Part shown: one piece after another, positions 7,667-15,002 of the stretch | Position numbering within the stretch: the first letter of the stretch is position 1 | How the letters are laid out: every line of letters begins with the position of its first letter | IMG/VR virus record: IMGVR_UViG_3300048834_000191 | Coordinates: 1-57,962 of that record | DNA: 57,962 nucleotides | Strand: one strand, 5' to 3' | DNA from: a virus | The notes under the pieces: generated by a model | The model's database searches: none | Told to the model about the DNA's origin: nothing | What the model saw: only the letters and a program-made list of their open reading frames with translations | Position numbers and translations under genes: made by a program

Positions 7667-8763
7667 CCCATGAGCAAGGGAATACGCAGACGCCGTGGTG
7701 CGTTCAAAACCAAGACGAAATTTGGGATGGCGAAGCGGAATTTCCCGGCATCCCGCTTTTCAAGCCCGCAAACCAGTATCGTTCATGGGGACGCGAATAT
7801 ACCCATGCTGAGCGTGCAGCGAACGCTCAACTGATCGTCACCGCCGTCAACGAACGAGCCACCCTTCTCTCCCAGGTCAGGCAGAAGGACGAGGCGCTGC
7901 GGAAGATTCGAGATATGAAATTCAACGATTGCGGTATTGCCGATGTGGCAGAACGAGTCTTTGAAATGCGGCAGACTGCACGGGACGCTCTATCTCCCGC
8001 CCCACAACCCGGTGCTGATGCAGAGCCGTTGACCCGTAACGAGGTAGATCGCCTCGCGGCGGATAGGCCGAACAGCCAGTTTGATTCTGGCGACCGGGGC
8101 CAAGCCCCACAACCCGACGCAGCACCGGCAGATGAAAAAAAGAGATCCGATATTACGGATAAGCCGCACCTGAAAACTATTCTTTGCGTTTTGTGCGCGG
8201 CGAAGGAAGGGCAGTCGTGGTCAGCGCCCATGCTCAAGGATTTAGATATTGCGATTGAGTGCGCACAATATCTCATGGCGCAGCCCGCCTCCCCCTTACC
8301 GGCAGACGATGTGGTCGAGCGGGCGCTTAAGGAGTGGATCAAGCGTGTTCTCAATTATCCTTCCGATCAGCCTTGCAAGCACTGGGTATTGACGGCGCTT
8401 TTGTCTGAAATTGAAGGACTGGGTGCAGTTCATTCTGGCTCATTCATCAAAGCGGTAGTGGATGCGGATGATGAAACCGCATTGTCTCTGTTGGATAATG
8501 AAACGATCCTCCCCGCCAACCTTCTCCGCCAATCACCACCGGCAGACGTGACGGGGATGCGGGAAACTTTAGAAAAGAAGCTCACCGAGCTTCACGCTGG
8601 CGTTTATCGCCTTTGGGAAGCACAGCCTGATCGCCACCCGACCGGCATGAGTTCCCCGCCGCTTGGAAATATCAACGAAATCTGCGGTCTTTTTTCTGAT
8701 CTGAAAACGCAACTCGATAACCGCGACGCGGCAGCCAAGGCGCTGGTGGAGGATAATCGATGA
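7663..8763 (+). CDS. Ea22-like mosaic accessory protein, 366 aa
   Basis: Begins with a short module (QTPWCVQNQDEIWDGE ... ERAANAQLIVTAVN) frequent in phage accessory proteins, then a helical part, and Pro/Ala-rich linkers (APQPGADAE, APQPDAAPAD) joining further modules, ending in a helical segment. The composition of modules and linkers resembles lambda Ea22/Ead-type proteins. No catalytic motif. A recombination-prone early gene of unknown role. Confidence 0.6.
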   Translation: MTHEQGNTQTPWCVQNQDEIWDGEAEFPGIPLFKPANQYRSWGREYTHAERAANAQLIVTAVNERATLLSQVRQKDEALRKIRDMKFNDCGIADVAERVFEMRQTARDALSPAPQPGADAEPLTRNEVDRLAADRPNSQFDSGDRGQAPQPDAAPADEKKRSDITDKPHLKTILCVLCAAKEGQSWSAPMLKDLDIAIECAQYLMAQPASPLPADDVVERALKEWIKRVLNYPSDQPCKHWVLTALLSEIEGLGAVHSGSFIKAVVDADDETALSLLDNETILPANLLRQSPPADVTGMRETLEKKLTELHAGVYRLWEAQPDRHPTGMSSPPLGNINEICGLFSDLKTQLDNRDAAAKALVEDNR

Positions 8764-8948
8764 TCTCATGTCCAAAATGCGGAAGCAGCCGTATCAACGG
8801 CCCTTTCTATAAAGCGGCATGTTACCCAGCGCGTGATTTGCTGAAATATATTTGCGCTCAATGCGGGTATTCAGGTTACGAGGTGCCGCTCGACAGAAGG
8901 CAAGAAGATAAAGATGTCCCCACCCTCGCACAGCACGGGGTGAAGTGA
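8760..8948 (+). CDS. Zinc-ribbon protein, 62 aa
   Basis: CPKCGSSRI at the N-terminus and CAQCGYSG at about residue 35 make a classical CxxC-CxxC zinc ribbon. ATGA coupling before, TGATG overlap after. Small phage Lar-like/zinc-ribbon accessory proteins have this architecture; function not assigned. Confidence 0.7.
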   Translation: MISCPKCGSSRINGPFYKAACYPARDLLKYICAQCGYSGYEVPLDRRQEDKDVPTLAQHGVK

Positions 8949-9346
8949 TGGCTCGCCAGACCTCATTATCTACAGCAGCGTCGGCAGAGAATTTGGAAAT
9001 ATATTTTTCCAAAATTCTGCAACATGCCGTCGATGGACAGGACGGCTCTTGCAGTTATGCCCTAGACCGCCTCGCTCAAATTAAAAAGGTGGCAAACCTT
9101 GGACTTAAACGCCTCCGCCAACCAGTAGCAGGTGACGCCTCTGATCTCGTGAAGGCGTTGGAAGGTGAACAAAAAGCGATTGATACCATTTTAGAGAAAG
9201 GCCGGTGGCTTATGAGCGAGCCATATCTTTCCGGCGCTCGCGTCACCATTGGCACTGATAACATGAAAGATGCAGGCGACATCCAAAAAGCGTTTGCAGA
9301 ATTGAAGAAATCCGCCATCACCCGTCACCGCCAGGGAGAGAAGTGA
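8948..9346 (+). CDS. Hypothetical helical protein, 132 aa
   Basis: ATG 8948 (TGATG) preferred over GTG 8945. Mostly helices, with SSALDRLAQIKK-like basic segments and a C-terminal Lys-rich tail. No known domain recognised. Confidence 0.55.
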   Translation: MARQTSLSTAASAENLEIYFSKILQHAVDGQDGSCSYALDRLAQIKKVANLGLKRLRQPVAGDASDLVKALEGEQKAIDTILEKGRWLMSEPYLSGARVTIGTDNMKDAGDIQKAFAELKKSAITRHRQGEK

Positions 9347-9438
9347 TGAAGATGCTTGATACGGACGAGGCGCTAATAGAGGCGTACGCCCGCACAGGTA
9401 TTGATCGTGACGCGGCGATCAGGGCCCACAGAAAATAG
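9346..9438 (+). CDS. Very small protein, 30 aa
   Basis: ATG 9346 in TGATG overlap; ends TAG 9436-9438 just before promoter P4. DTDEALIEAYARTGIDRDAAI resembles a short helical pair. Supported only by coupling. Confidence 0.4.
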   Translation: MKMLDTDEALIEAYARTGIDRDAAIRAHRK

Positions 9439-9450
9439 GGAATTATATAT

Positions 9451-9483
9451 TTGACTCCCCGATAATTCCGGGGTAGATATCTA
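9451..9483 (+). promoter_or_regulatory. Promoter P4 with inverted repeats
   Basis: -35 TTGACT at 9451-9456, 17-base spacer, -10 TAGATA at 9474-9479. The spacer itself is an inverted repeat (CCCCG-ATAATTC-CGGGG), and TAGATATCTA at 9474-9483 is a perfect palindrome, so a dimeric regulator may bind. Drives the three small genes before the att-like site. Confidence 0.6.
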
Positions 9484-9524
9484 CTTATGGAGCGGATAAG
9501 ACGAACGCTCACAAGGAGATAGCG

Positions 9525-9734
9525 ATGAGCAATCAAGCCACGGGCAATTCCGCCCATCAGCCCCGGGAGGGTTTCATGGCTCCGACGTTCCGCATCTTCG
9601 TTCGCACCGCTGAAGGCGCCGAGTTTCAGGCTTTCACGTGGTGCCGGGACGAGGCATCTGGCATCGCTCGCGCTTGGCGCGAGGGCCGCGAATTTGGTCA
9701 CAACGTGACCGCCGTCTGGGCGGAGGCGGTCTAA
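9525..9734 (+). CDS. Hypothetical protein, 69 aa
   Basis: ATG 9525 with AAGGAG upstream (9512-9517). Alternative ATG 9576 would begin MAPTFRIFVRTAEGAEFQAF. Short beta-hairpin-like pattern followed by a helix (EASGIARAWREGREFG). First gene after P4; TAATG overlap with the next gene. Confidence 0.6.
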   Translation: MSNQATGNSAHQPREGFMAPTFRIFVRTAEGAEFQAFTWCRDEASGIARAWREGREFGHNVTAVWAEAV

Positions 9735-9940
9735 TGGCCGTCACGCTTGAAATCGGCCCCAATGGCTCAACCGTCATGGTTGAGCCTGTGCTTCGCAAGG
9801 GCCTAACCCGTCGCGTCTTCCGCTACATGGCGGATGGCTCGCTTGAATGGGCCGCCTACGATGACTGGCGGTCTCAACATGAGCGCGCCCGGTTCTTCGG
9901 CTTCGCCTCCCGCGAACTCCCCGCCTCTATGACCTCCTGA
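9734..9940 (+). CDS. Hypothetical protein, 68 aa
   Basis: ATG 9734 overlaps the previous TAA. Composition suggests a small beta-rich domain (RRVFRYMADGSLEWAAYDDW) and a basic end. No family recognised. Confidence 0.55.
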   Translation: MAVTLEIGPNGSTVMVEPVLRKGLTRRVFRYMADGSLEWAAYDDWRSQHERARFFGFASRELPASMTS

Positions 9941-9952
9941 AAGGAGCCCGAC

Positions 9953-10066
9953 ATGCATAGCGTTCTTCGCCCCAACTACCGCCGCGCTCGCGCCCTCGCC
10001 TTGGAGATCGAGGCCCAAGCAGCGGCTGAGCGGACACAATGGGAAGACGTTATCGAGGTTTTGTAA
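9953..10066 (+). CDS. Small basic protein ending inside the att-like site, 37 aa
   Basis: ATG 9953 preceded by AAAGGAG. Arg/Ala-rich N-terminus (NYRRARALALEIEAQAAA), ending VIEVL with its TAA (10064-10066) inside the tRNA-like anticodon loop sequence. If the site recombines, this reading frame stays intact only on the phage side. Function unknown. Confidence 0.55.
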   Translation: MHSVLRPNYRRARALALEIEAQAAAERTQWEDVIEVL

Positions 10067-10104
10067 ACCGAAGGTCGGGGGTTCAATCCCCTCATCCGGC
10101 ACCA
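10057..10104 (+). other. Putative attP: 3' part of a tRNA-Thr(TGT) gene, 48 bp
   Basis: The sequence folds as a tRNA 3' half: anticodon loop TTTGTAA (anticodon TGT), 3' stem ACCGA, variable AGGTC, T-arm GGGGG-TTCAATC-CCCTC, acceptor ATCCGGC, discriminator A and CCA. The 5' half of the tRNA is absent; pairing is lost before position 10057. Phages that integrate into tRNA genes carry such a 3' segment so the host gene is restored. This is an inference from structure; no integrase is seen nearby. Confidence 0.7.
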
Positions 10105-10183
10105 GAAAGACGCTTGAATATTGATATTTTCAAAAAACCGACACGAGAACAAAAGCGCGACAAACGCGCGTGCCGCGTACACG

Positions 10184-10204
10184 GGTATCCCAAACGGTAT
10201 CCCA
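10184..10204. repeat. Direct repeat GGTATCCCA x2 beside the att-like site
   Basis: Two copies at 10184-10192 and 10196-10204, about 80 bases from the core. Could be arm-type binding sites of a recombinase, or chance. Confidence 0.35.
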
Positions 10205-10271
10205 CTTTGTTCACGGTTTCTCTCGCCCAATAGGAAGATTGTCAGCGCGTTTAATTTGACTTGGACCAGTT

Positions 10272-10544
10272 ATGCGCCTAGAACAAAGCAAGAACGCTGT
10301 AGCCTACGTTTCCGGGCCATTACGGGTCACTTTATACATGCGCGACGAGGACTTGTTCATTCGGCATACCATCGAGGGCGTTAACGACCTGCGGAAGGCG
10401 CTTGGCTTGGGGCCTTTAGAGCAAGAGAAGGCCTATCGTCTCGCCAGCTTTTTATGGAAGCGGTACCAGATCAAGGGCTGGCAGTTCTCCCCGCCCCTTA
10501 TGCCCATGACCGGAGGATTAACCGGGGGCCGCAGAAAAGATTAA
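10272..10544 (+). CDS. Hypothetical protein, 90 aa
   Basis: ATG 10272. Reads a beta-hairpin start (AVAYVSGPLRVTLYMRDEDLFIRHTI) then helices (EQEKAYRLASFLWKRYQIKGW) and a Gly-rich tail. It is not an integrase: no Arg-His-Arg-Tyr set. Alone between the att-like site and the leftward operon. Function unknown. Confidence 0.6.
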   Translation: MRLEQSKNAVAYVSGPLRVTLYMRDEDLFIRHTIEGVNDLRKALGLGPLEQEKAYRLASFLWKRYQIKGWQFSPPLMPMTGGLTGGRRKD

Positions 10545-10582
10545 AACCCCGACAGCGAGCCGCAATATGGCCGCCATCGGGG
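10537..10582 (-). terminator. Terminator between converging genes
   Basis: CCCCGA (10547-10552) pairs with TCGGGG (10577-10582), with a shorter GCC/GGC pairing inside the loop. Read on the minus strand it is followed by TTTTAATCTTTT, a good leftward terminator for the operon ending at 10605. Confidence 0.5.
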
Positions 10583-10604
10583 CGATAAGAAATAGGTTAT
10601 GAAA

Positions 10605-10865
10605 TTAATTTGTTGAGTTGATGTTTCCGCCAAACGCCGAACGCGGAAGATCGGAGCGCGACGGATATTTAATTCTATCGTCCCCCACTGGATAGCCCAG
10701 TGATTGATGTTCACGCGCACAAAGGGCATACGCGACTTCAAATGCTACATTCGAGTTGTCATACTCTCCCCTTTGGTCGCTACCGCAAGCTGCGCCGCCG
10801 TCTTTCTCGTAGTAGCGCGTTACAATATAGCGCGGGATTTCCCGTACCCTATATTCAATCTTCAT
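10605..10865 (-). CDS. Hypothetical protein, 86 aa
   Basis: ATG at 10863-10865 with AGGGA upstream was chosen; a TTG at 10928 would add 21 residues and nearly touch the previous stop. Pattern KIEYRVREIPRYIVTRYYE ... GEYDNSNVAFEVAYALCAREH is one I associate with small phage proteins of unknown function. Last gene of a leftward operon. Confidence 0.6.
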   Translation of the reverse strand: MKIEYRVREIPRYIVTRYYEKDGGAACGSDQRGEYDNSNVAFEVAYALCAREHQSLGYPVGDDRIKYPSRSDLPRSAFGGNINSTN

Positions 10866-10930
10866 TTTTAGTTTCCCTGCGGCCTCAGCCGCGTAAATCA
10901 TCGAGCATAATTGCACGATGAAACTCAAAA

Positions 10931-11284
10931 TTATTTTTCAATCATACGGTCAAGTTCTTCCGGCCTAGCTTTCAGATATTCGTGCAGATAGCCGGATGCA
11001 TTGAAGATGATCGCGCACAGAGACGACACAACATCGTCCTTAGCCGGAAGCCCGCGATGGCATTTCCAGAAATCCATATGGTGCCGCCATTCAGATTTGG
11101 CGTAAGCATCTAGGGGAATGCCCTTCTGCCAGTTATCGCTATCGCGCAATGATCCGTCAGCCTGTTTACGATGCTTGTGCATGTAGGCTGCATAGGCTTC
11201 CAGAACTAGCGGGCTGAGAAACCCTTCATAATCGAATTTATCGACTTCTGAATCCCTGGTAGCGCCGGTAGCAAATTTGCGCAT
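10931..11284 (-). CDS. DUF5664-like protein (dATP/dGTP diphosphohydrolase N-terminal type), 117 aa
   Basis: Diagnostic RKFATGATRD start, then DKFDYEGFLSPLVLEAYAAYM, HRKQADGSLRDSDNWQKG and WRHHMDFWKCHRG. The family is named for the N-terminal domain of dATP/dGTP diphosphohydrolases; it is widespread in phages. A nucleotide-pool role is inferred from the name, not shown. Overlaps the upstream membrane-protein gene by 79 bases in another frame. Confidence 0.75.
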   Translation of the reverse strand: MRKFATGATRDSEVDKFDYEGFLSPLVLEAYAAYMHKHRKQADGSLRDSDNWQKGIPLDAYAKSEWRHHMDFWKCHRGLPAKDDVVSSLCAIIFNASGYLHEYLKARPEELDRMIEK

Positions 11285-11508
11285 GTAATCCCCTGCACTC
11301 GGATGTATTCAAAGCAACGCCGCAGAATGTATGAGCGGCAGATAGATATGATCGTGAATAGAATTGCTAAAGCGATGTTCTCGGCTATCGTTATGTGAAT
11401 GCCGACAAGCGGGAATATGTAGTGCTGAGCGATGACATTGATCGTTAGGCCAATCACAACATTCGTCACGCTCTCGAATAGAGATGCCTTGCGAGATTGA
11501 GCGGTCAT
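11206..11508 (-). CDS. DUF7220-like membrane protein, 100 aa
   Basis: SRKASLFESVTNVVIGLTIN, then two hydrophobic helices (about residues 14-38 and 42-60) ending RSYILRRCFEYIR, match the small two-helix phage family I know as DUF7220. Inner-membrane location expected. ATGA-type overlap with the exonuclease gene upstream. Function unknown. Confidence 0.7.
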   Translation of the reverse strand: MTAQSRKASLFESVTNVVIGLTINVIAQHYIFPLVGIHITIAENIALAILFTIISICRSYILRRCFEYIRVQGITCANLLPALPGIQKSINSIMKGFSAR

Positions 11509-12257
11509 GCTGCGGTCTTTACTAACTCACCGCGAAACCATGCACCGCAATCCTGACAGTGAATGCGCTGATATGTGCGCTTCAATGTCTTATCGTGTCC
11601 CCTGCGCTGCGTATTTAGCGACTGGCAGGTTGGGCAGGCGATGGAATGCGAATAGCTGTTAAGATTCGGGTGGTTCTTAGCCCACGGCCTAAGCTTTAGA
11701 TAAACCTGTTCCAGCAATTCAACGTCATGCTTGTTATATTTCCGCATGACTTTCCATGAGGCTGGGTCACCGTTCATGCAGCCAAGCCACAGGTGCATTC
11801 CGGTATGGGGAATCTTCCCGCCAATGTTTAGGTATTTTGCCAGATCGTTCAGCTTGTTTGAATCAAACCCGAAACTTGCTCTGGCAATTTTTAACGTATC
11901 AATCGACTTGCAGGGCGAAGGTGGCCCCATTCCATTGATGATAAAGCGAGCGTTAGTTTTTTTAATATCGAACTTGTCGCCATTGTGGGCGACGATAATG
12001 TCAGACTCGTCCATCATCCTCCAAAGCTGCGCGAGAAGCTTTGAATCGTCTTGTTTATTTTTCTTGTATCCAGGAAAGTCTGGCAGGCAGTAACAATGAA
12101 CTTTGTTATCGCCCAGCATCTTGTAGGAGAATGAAAGCATATAGGTGGGGTTTTTAACCGCCACCACATTCGTCTCGTACATTCCCCATGTGAAACCTTC
12201 AATAGGTGCGGTTTCAATGTCAAATATGGAAATGCGAGGTTCACTGAATTTCGTCAG
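11505..12257 (-). CDS. DEDD-type 3'-5' exonuclease with zinc ribbon, 250 aa (CTG start)
   Basis: Motif ExoI FDIETAP at about residue 15, ExoII IIVAHNGDKFD at about 90 and ExoIII YNKHDVELL at about 175 make a DEDDy-like ribonuclease H fold (RNase_H_2/YprB type). The C-terminus has CPTCQS and CQDCGAW, a zinc ribbon. The first ATG (12182) would remove ExoI, so the gene must start upstream; the only candidate after the stop is CTG 12255-12257, six bases after GGAG. Acts on single-stranded DNA or RNA by family. Ends overlapping the DUF7220-like gene. Confidence 0.75.
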   Translation of the reverse strand: MTKFSEPRISIFDIETAPIEGFTWGMYETNVVAVKNPTYMLSFSYKMLGDNKVHCYCLPDFPGYKKNKQDDSKLLAQLWRMMDESDIIVAHNGDKFDIKKTNARFIINGMGPPSPCKSIDTLKIARASFGFDSNKLNDLAKYLNIGGKIPHTGMHLWLGCMNGDPASWKVMRKYNKHDVELLEQVYLKLRPWAKNHPNLNSYSHSIACPTCQSLNTQRRGHDKTLKRTYQRIHCQDCGAWFRGELVKTAA

Positions 12258-12270
12258 TGGGCTCTCCTGT

Positions 12271-12370
12271 TCAATAATTCAGGAAACGCAAAATGATGTA
12301 GATTATAAGCAGCGGGCCTAGTGTTGCAGTTAAGGTAACGATTAACGGTGCAAGAACCCCGTCAGGCTCG
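12271..12370 (-). other. Hydrophobic reading frame without a canonical start
   Basis: Between the exonuclease and the 106-aa gene a minus frame ending TGA 12271-12273 reads a strong membrane helix (VTLTATLGPLLIIYIILRFL) but has no ATG, GTG or TTG after the preceding stop. It could be a lysis-type peptide made by frameshift or rare start, or chance. Confidence 0.25.
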
Positions 12371-12379
12371 CTGTGACGC

Positions 12380-12700
12380 TTACTTATCGTCTCTGTCCAT
12401 AAGCGCCATGAAGATTTTATCCAGACGCTCGGTTACACCGCCCATAGCCGACATGAGGCGAGATTCAACATCGTGCAGCATCCGCAGAGGGGCGTATTCC
12501 TTGGCGACCTCAGCCTTAAATTCCGCGTGCTGAAGCAATGCCAATTCGGATTTTGCTAGGGCTGACGTAGAGGCCAATACGGCATTCTCGACGCGCTCAA
12601 GACGACCGCCCAAACGCATCCAGAAGGCGATGATGGCTATGATAGAGCCCCCCGAAAGGACAAGGGTTCCAATAATGATGGCTGGCAAGTATTCCATCAT
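12380..12700 (-). CDS. Membrane-anchored coiled-coil protein of the lysis cassette, 106 aa
   Basis: N-terminal helix (residues about 5-28, PAIIIGTLVLSGGSIIAIIAF) followed by a long coiled coil. Location beside holin-like and lipoprotein genes suggests a spanin- or XhlA-like lysis role; this is inference. ATG 12700 overlaps the previous TAA. Confidence 0.6.
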   Translation of the reverse strand: MMEYLPAIIIGTLVLSGGSIIAIIAFWMRLGGRLERVENAVLASTSALAKSELALLQHAEFKAEVAKEYAPLRMLHDVESRLMSAMGGVTERLDKIFMALMDRDDK

Positions 12701-13002
12701 TAAACGCTGTCCTGCGGGAAGTCGTTATTCGGATTGGCGGCAAACGTATTCCGCTCCATCCAGATTTTTTCTTCCGCCGCGTCCATCTTGTGGACCTTGG
12801 CGACAGAGGCGAGGAAGTTAAGTCCCGCTTCTAAATCCGGTGCCCCGTTTTCTTTGAACTTCTCAATGACGCCCTCGGCCACGGCCAAGGCTTTCTTCGC
12901 GGTATCGCTCTGTAGCAATGCTAGAATTTCAGAGACGGTGTAACCGGCGAAGATAACCTTGGAGCCGTACCAGGCGTTAATGAGGGAAATTAGCCAGCTC
13001 AC
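12700..13002 (-). CDS. Hypothetical protein of the lysis cassette, 100 aa
   Basis: N-terminal hydrophobic segment (SWLISLINAWYGSKVIFAGY), then helices and an acidic/Asn-rich end. Overlaps both neighbours by a few bases, so it is in the same transcript. Not recognised. Confidence 0.6.
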   Translation of the reverse strand: MSWLISLINAWYGSKVIFAGYTVSEILALLQSDTAKKALAVAEGVIEKFKENGAPDLEAGLNFLASVAKVHKMDAAEEKIWMERNTFAANPNNDFPQDSV

Positions 13003-13211
13003 TTCGCATCAACCACTTTGGTTGAGAACCGGGCATAAAGCATATGCGCGGTCGAGACGATGAAAAACACATTGCCGACAATCTGGACGATCTGATCTGA
13101 GAGGGCGCCAAGATCAACGCCCTGGAACAGGTCTGGACGCAACGAGGCCGCGAGGCCGATGAACTGGAACGCGGTGCGCACCAGCATGACGATATAATCT
13201 TTGTTGAACAT
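12999..13211 (-). CDS. Putative holin (Pam3-gp28-like), 70 aa
   Basis: Short N-terminus FNKDYIVMLVRTAFQFIGLAA, a first membrane helix, a soluble turn and a second helix (QIVQIVGNVFFIVSTAHMLY), then a basic tail. The build and start match the small two-helix holin family Pam3-gp28. Its place next to the esterase and endolysin supports timing of lysis. Confidence 0.65.
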   Translation of the reverse strand: MFNKDYIVMLVRTAFQFIGLAASLRPDLFQGVDLGALSDQIVQIVGNVFFIVSTAHMLYARFSTKVVDAK

Positions 13212-13213
13212 GA

Positions 13214-13591
13214 TTAGCTGACCTTTCCGGCGAGGATGGCGACACGCTCAATCCAAGCGTTGATCTGTGGGATTTTCTTAAAGAGTGACGCTAGATCGTT
13301 GGGAACGGTCGCGCAGACTTCTACGCCCTGATTGTAGAGAGCCATCTCGTTTGCATCGTCTTTCGCAGAGAGGCGGATGATTCCCGCGTCCATCTGCGTG
13401 CGCAGAATTTCATGCGCTCGCTTGCCTGCCGCGCAGGCGTCAATGAAAATGTTTTTATTCTTTGCAACAAGCTCGTCGCCCTCGGTAATGGCAACCTTGA
13501 CCTTGCCGATGATCTGTTCCCACGTAACGCAGCCGCCGAGACTGGAGGCCAAAAAGACAACGGCAAACGCCGCCATAAGACGGTTTTTCAT
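13214..13591 (-). CDS. Lipoprotein of the lysis cassette, 125 aa
   Basis: Signal peptide with basic MKNRL, hydrophobic core AAFAVVFLAS and lipobox SLGGC at residues 17-21, so an outer- or inner-membrane lipoprotein. The mature part is helical. Together with the coiled-coil membrane protein at 12380 it could form a two-component spanin, but the gap between the genes is unusual. Function inferred from place. Confidence 0.65.
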   Translation of the reverse strand: MKNRLMAAFAVVFLASSLGGCVTWEQIIGKVKVAITEGDELVAKNKNIFIDACAAGKRAHEILRTQMDAGIIRLSAKDDANEMALYNQGVEVCATVPNDLASLFKKIPQINAWIERVAILAGKVS

Positions 13592-13610
13592 TCCTGAATT
13601 TTCCTTGGAT

Positions 13611-14129
13611 TTAAGAGAGGGTGATTGCCTTGACGCGCTTAATCACATCGTCATGCATTTGAACGCACTGAGCCATTGCAACGTGGTTCAGAGATAATTT
13701 AGTAACGGATGTTTCGCCGGGGCCTTTATCGAACGGAGGATTGCCGCCGCCCATAGGGTCTACACGCTGGTAATAGAGAACGCGGTCGCCTCCGGTTGCG
13801 GGAACGCTGTCTTGTGTAATTACGGTATCGACGACAACGAGCAGCGAAACCTTGATGCCCATCTTCCAGAGATACCCGGCAATCCTACTTGCTGCATCAG
13901 CGCCGTAGCTGTGCCCGATTAAAACAATCTCACGATATTTGATTGCCGCCATGCACGCCTGAATTAGATTCCAGACGACAGCTAATGGAAATAGTGAGTT
14001 CTGCTCATAGGTGGATGAAACGCCGGGAATGGTATTCAGCTTATCGGATAGCTGCCGCATCCCGATTGAGAAGTTAAACGGAAGGCCGCCGAGAAGGCCG
14101 CCGATGCAGAAGGCGCGAACCTTTTTCAT
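13611..14129 (-). CDS. Alpha/beta-hydrolase (esterase) in the lysis cassette, 172 aa
   Basis: Nucleophile elbow GHSYGAD at about residue 73 preceded by the strand EIVLIGHS, an acid strand LLVVVD and a late His (SLNHVAMA), giving a plausible Ser-Asp-His triad. Small for the fold. In mycobacteriophages LysB esterases free the outer envelope; here a comparable lipid or outer-membrane target is conceivable but unproven. Lies between lipoprotein and endolysin. Confidence 0.7.
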   Translation of the reverse strand: MKKVRAFCIGGLLGGLPFNFSIGMRQLSDKLNTIPGVSSTYEQNSLFPLAVVWNLIQACMAAIKYREIVLIGHSYGADAASRIAGYLWKMGIKVSLLVVVDTVITQDSVPATGGDRVLYYQRVDPMGGGNPPFDKGPGETSVTKLSLNHVAMAQCVQMHDDVIKRVKAITLS

Positions 14130-14156
14130 TCCTATTGTATTCCGTAATTAGAAAAT

Positions 14157-14178
14157 AAAAAAAGCCGCACACGCGGCC
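14157..14178 (-). terminator. Rho-independent terminator after the endolysin
   Basis: GCCGC (14164-14168) - ACAC - GCGGC (14173-14177); on the minus strand followed by seven T. It lies in the 72-base gap between endolysin and esterase, so it would reduce expression of the lysis genes behind it. Confidence 0.7.
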
Positions 14179-14201
14179 CAAATAAAATATCGTCTCACTG
14201 A

Positions 14202-14969
14202 TTATGCGGCTTTCTTCATGTCGAGTAGTTGCAATTCGGATTCGATCTTGCCCCATGTCTTTGGACCGGGAATGCTGTCGTCTTTTAGACCGCGCGATTT
14301 CTGATAATCTCGGATTTCCTCGCGCGTCTTCGGCCCCATGATTCCATCTTCTGACAATGGCGGGTAAGTGCCGAGGCGGTTGAGTGCCTTCTGCAATTCT
14401 AGCGTGGTATGCTGGATGACGATGCCGTTTTCGTTGGCGGGCGCGGTTGGTTTAGCCATCACACCGAAATATGGGCGAGCGTCGATATAATATCCGCCCT
14501 TGTAATACGGACGGTTGTTTCGCACAGGAGCGACGAGAACCCTTCCGTCTGCGCAAGAATAGATGCCTTCCCGATAAAGGCGCTGCTCGCCTCGCCTGCG
14601 TCCCGTGATTTCAGGCGGCTTGGTATAGAGCATGAGGGACTGACCGATGGCGTCCACCGAACGGCCAGAGCACAGCTTGCGCAAGTTACCCTGCCCGAAA
14701 TTGTAACAGGCGGAAGTCAGGGCATCGAACTGGAATTGATTGAACGGCTTGCCAGTGGCCTTAACTGCATTGGCGTATGGCTGCACATCTTCCTTGAAAA
14801 GCTCTATGGCTTTTTCAATCGTGATCTTGCCGAACGAGCGCGGGTCTTTACCGTCATAGGCAGTACGCCCTGCCCCAATAGTCCATACGCCCACACTATC
14901 AAGATACGGCTCTAGGATAATGGCTTCGCGAGCAATAATATCTATTGCGCCGGATGCGCTTAATTCCAT
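14202..14969 (-). CDS. Endolysin: GH24 lysozyme with C-terminal peptidoglycan-binding domain, 255 aa
   Basis: T4-lysozyme-like catalytic site: Glu in REAIILEP at about residue 14, Asp in YLDS at about 23 and Thr in WTIGAG at about 30; FNQFQFDALTSACYNFG follows, as in phage lambdoid lysozymes. Residues about 195-250 are a PG_binding_1 repeat (LQKALNRLG ... EDGIMGPKTREEIRDYQ). No signal peptide, so holin-dependent release is expected. Cleaves the glycan strand of peptidoglycan. Confidence 0.9.
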   Translation of the reverse strand: MELSASGAIDIIAREAIILEPYLDSVGVWTIGAGRTAYDGKDPRSFGKITIEKAIELFKEDVQPYANAVKATGKPFNQFQFDALTSACYNFGQGNLRKLCSGRSVDAIGQSLMLYTKPPEITGRRRGEQRLYREGIYSCADGRVLVAPVRNNRPYYKGGYYIDARPYFGVMAKPTAPANENGIVIQHTTLELQKALNRLGTYPPLSEDGIMGPKTREEIRDYQKSRGLKDDSIPGPKTWGKIESELQLLDMKKAA

Positions 14970-15002
14970 CGTGTTGCAAACCTCGCAAATATGTAGTTGG
15001 AT

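Noticed and set aside
9803-10230. Minus-strand frames over the tRNA-like site
   Set aside because: Antisense of a tRNA 3' end is often mis-called as a protein (RGLNPRPSVYKTS type); the tRNA reading explains the sequence.
10105-10544. Integrase near the att-like site
   Set aside because: The 90-aa protein at 10272 lacks the Arg-His-Arg-Tyr residues and no other frame fits.
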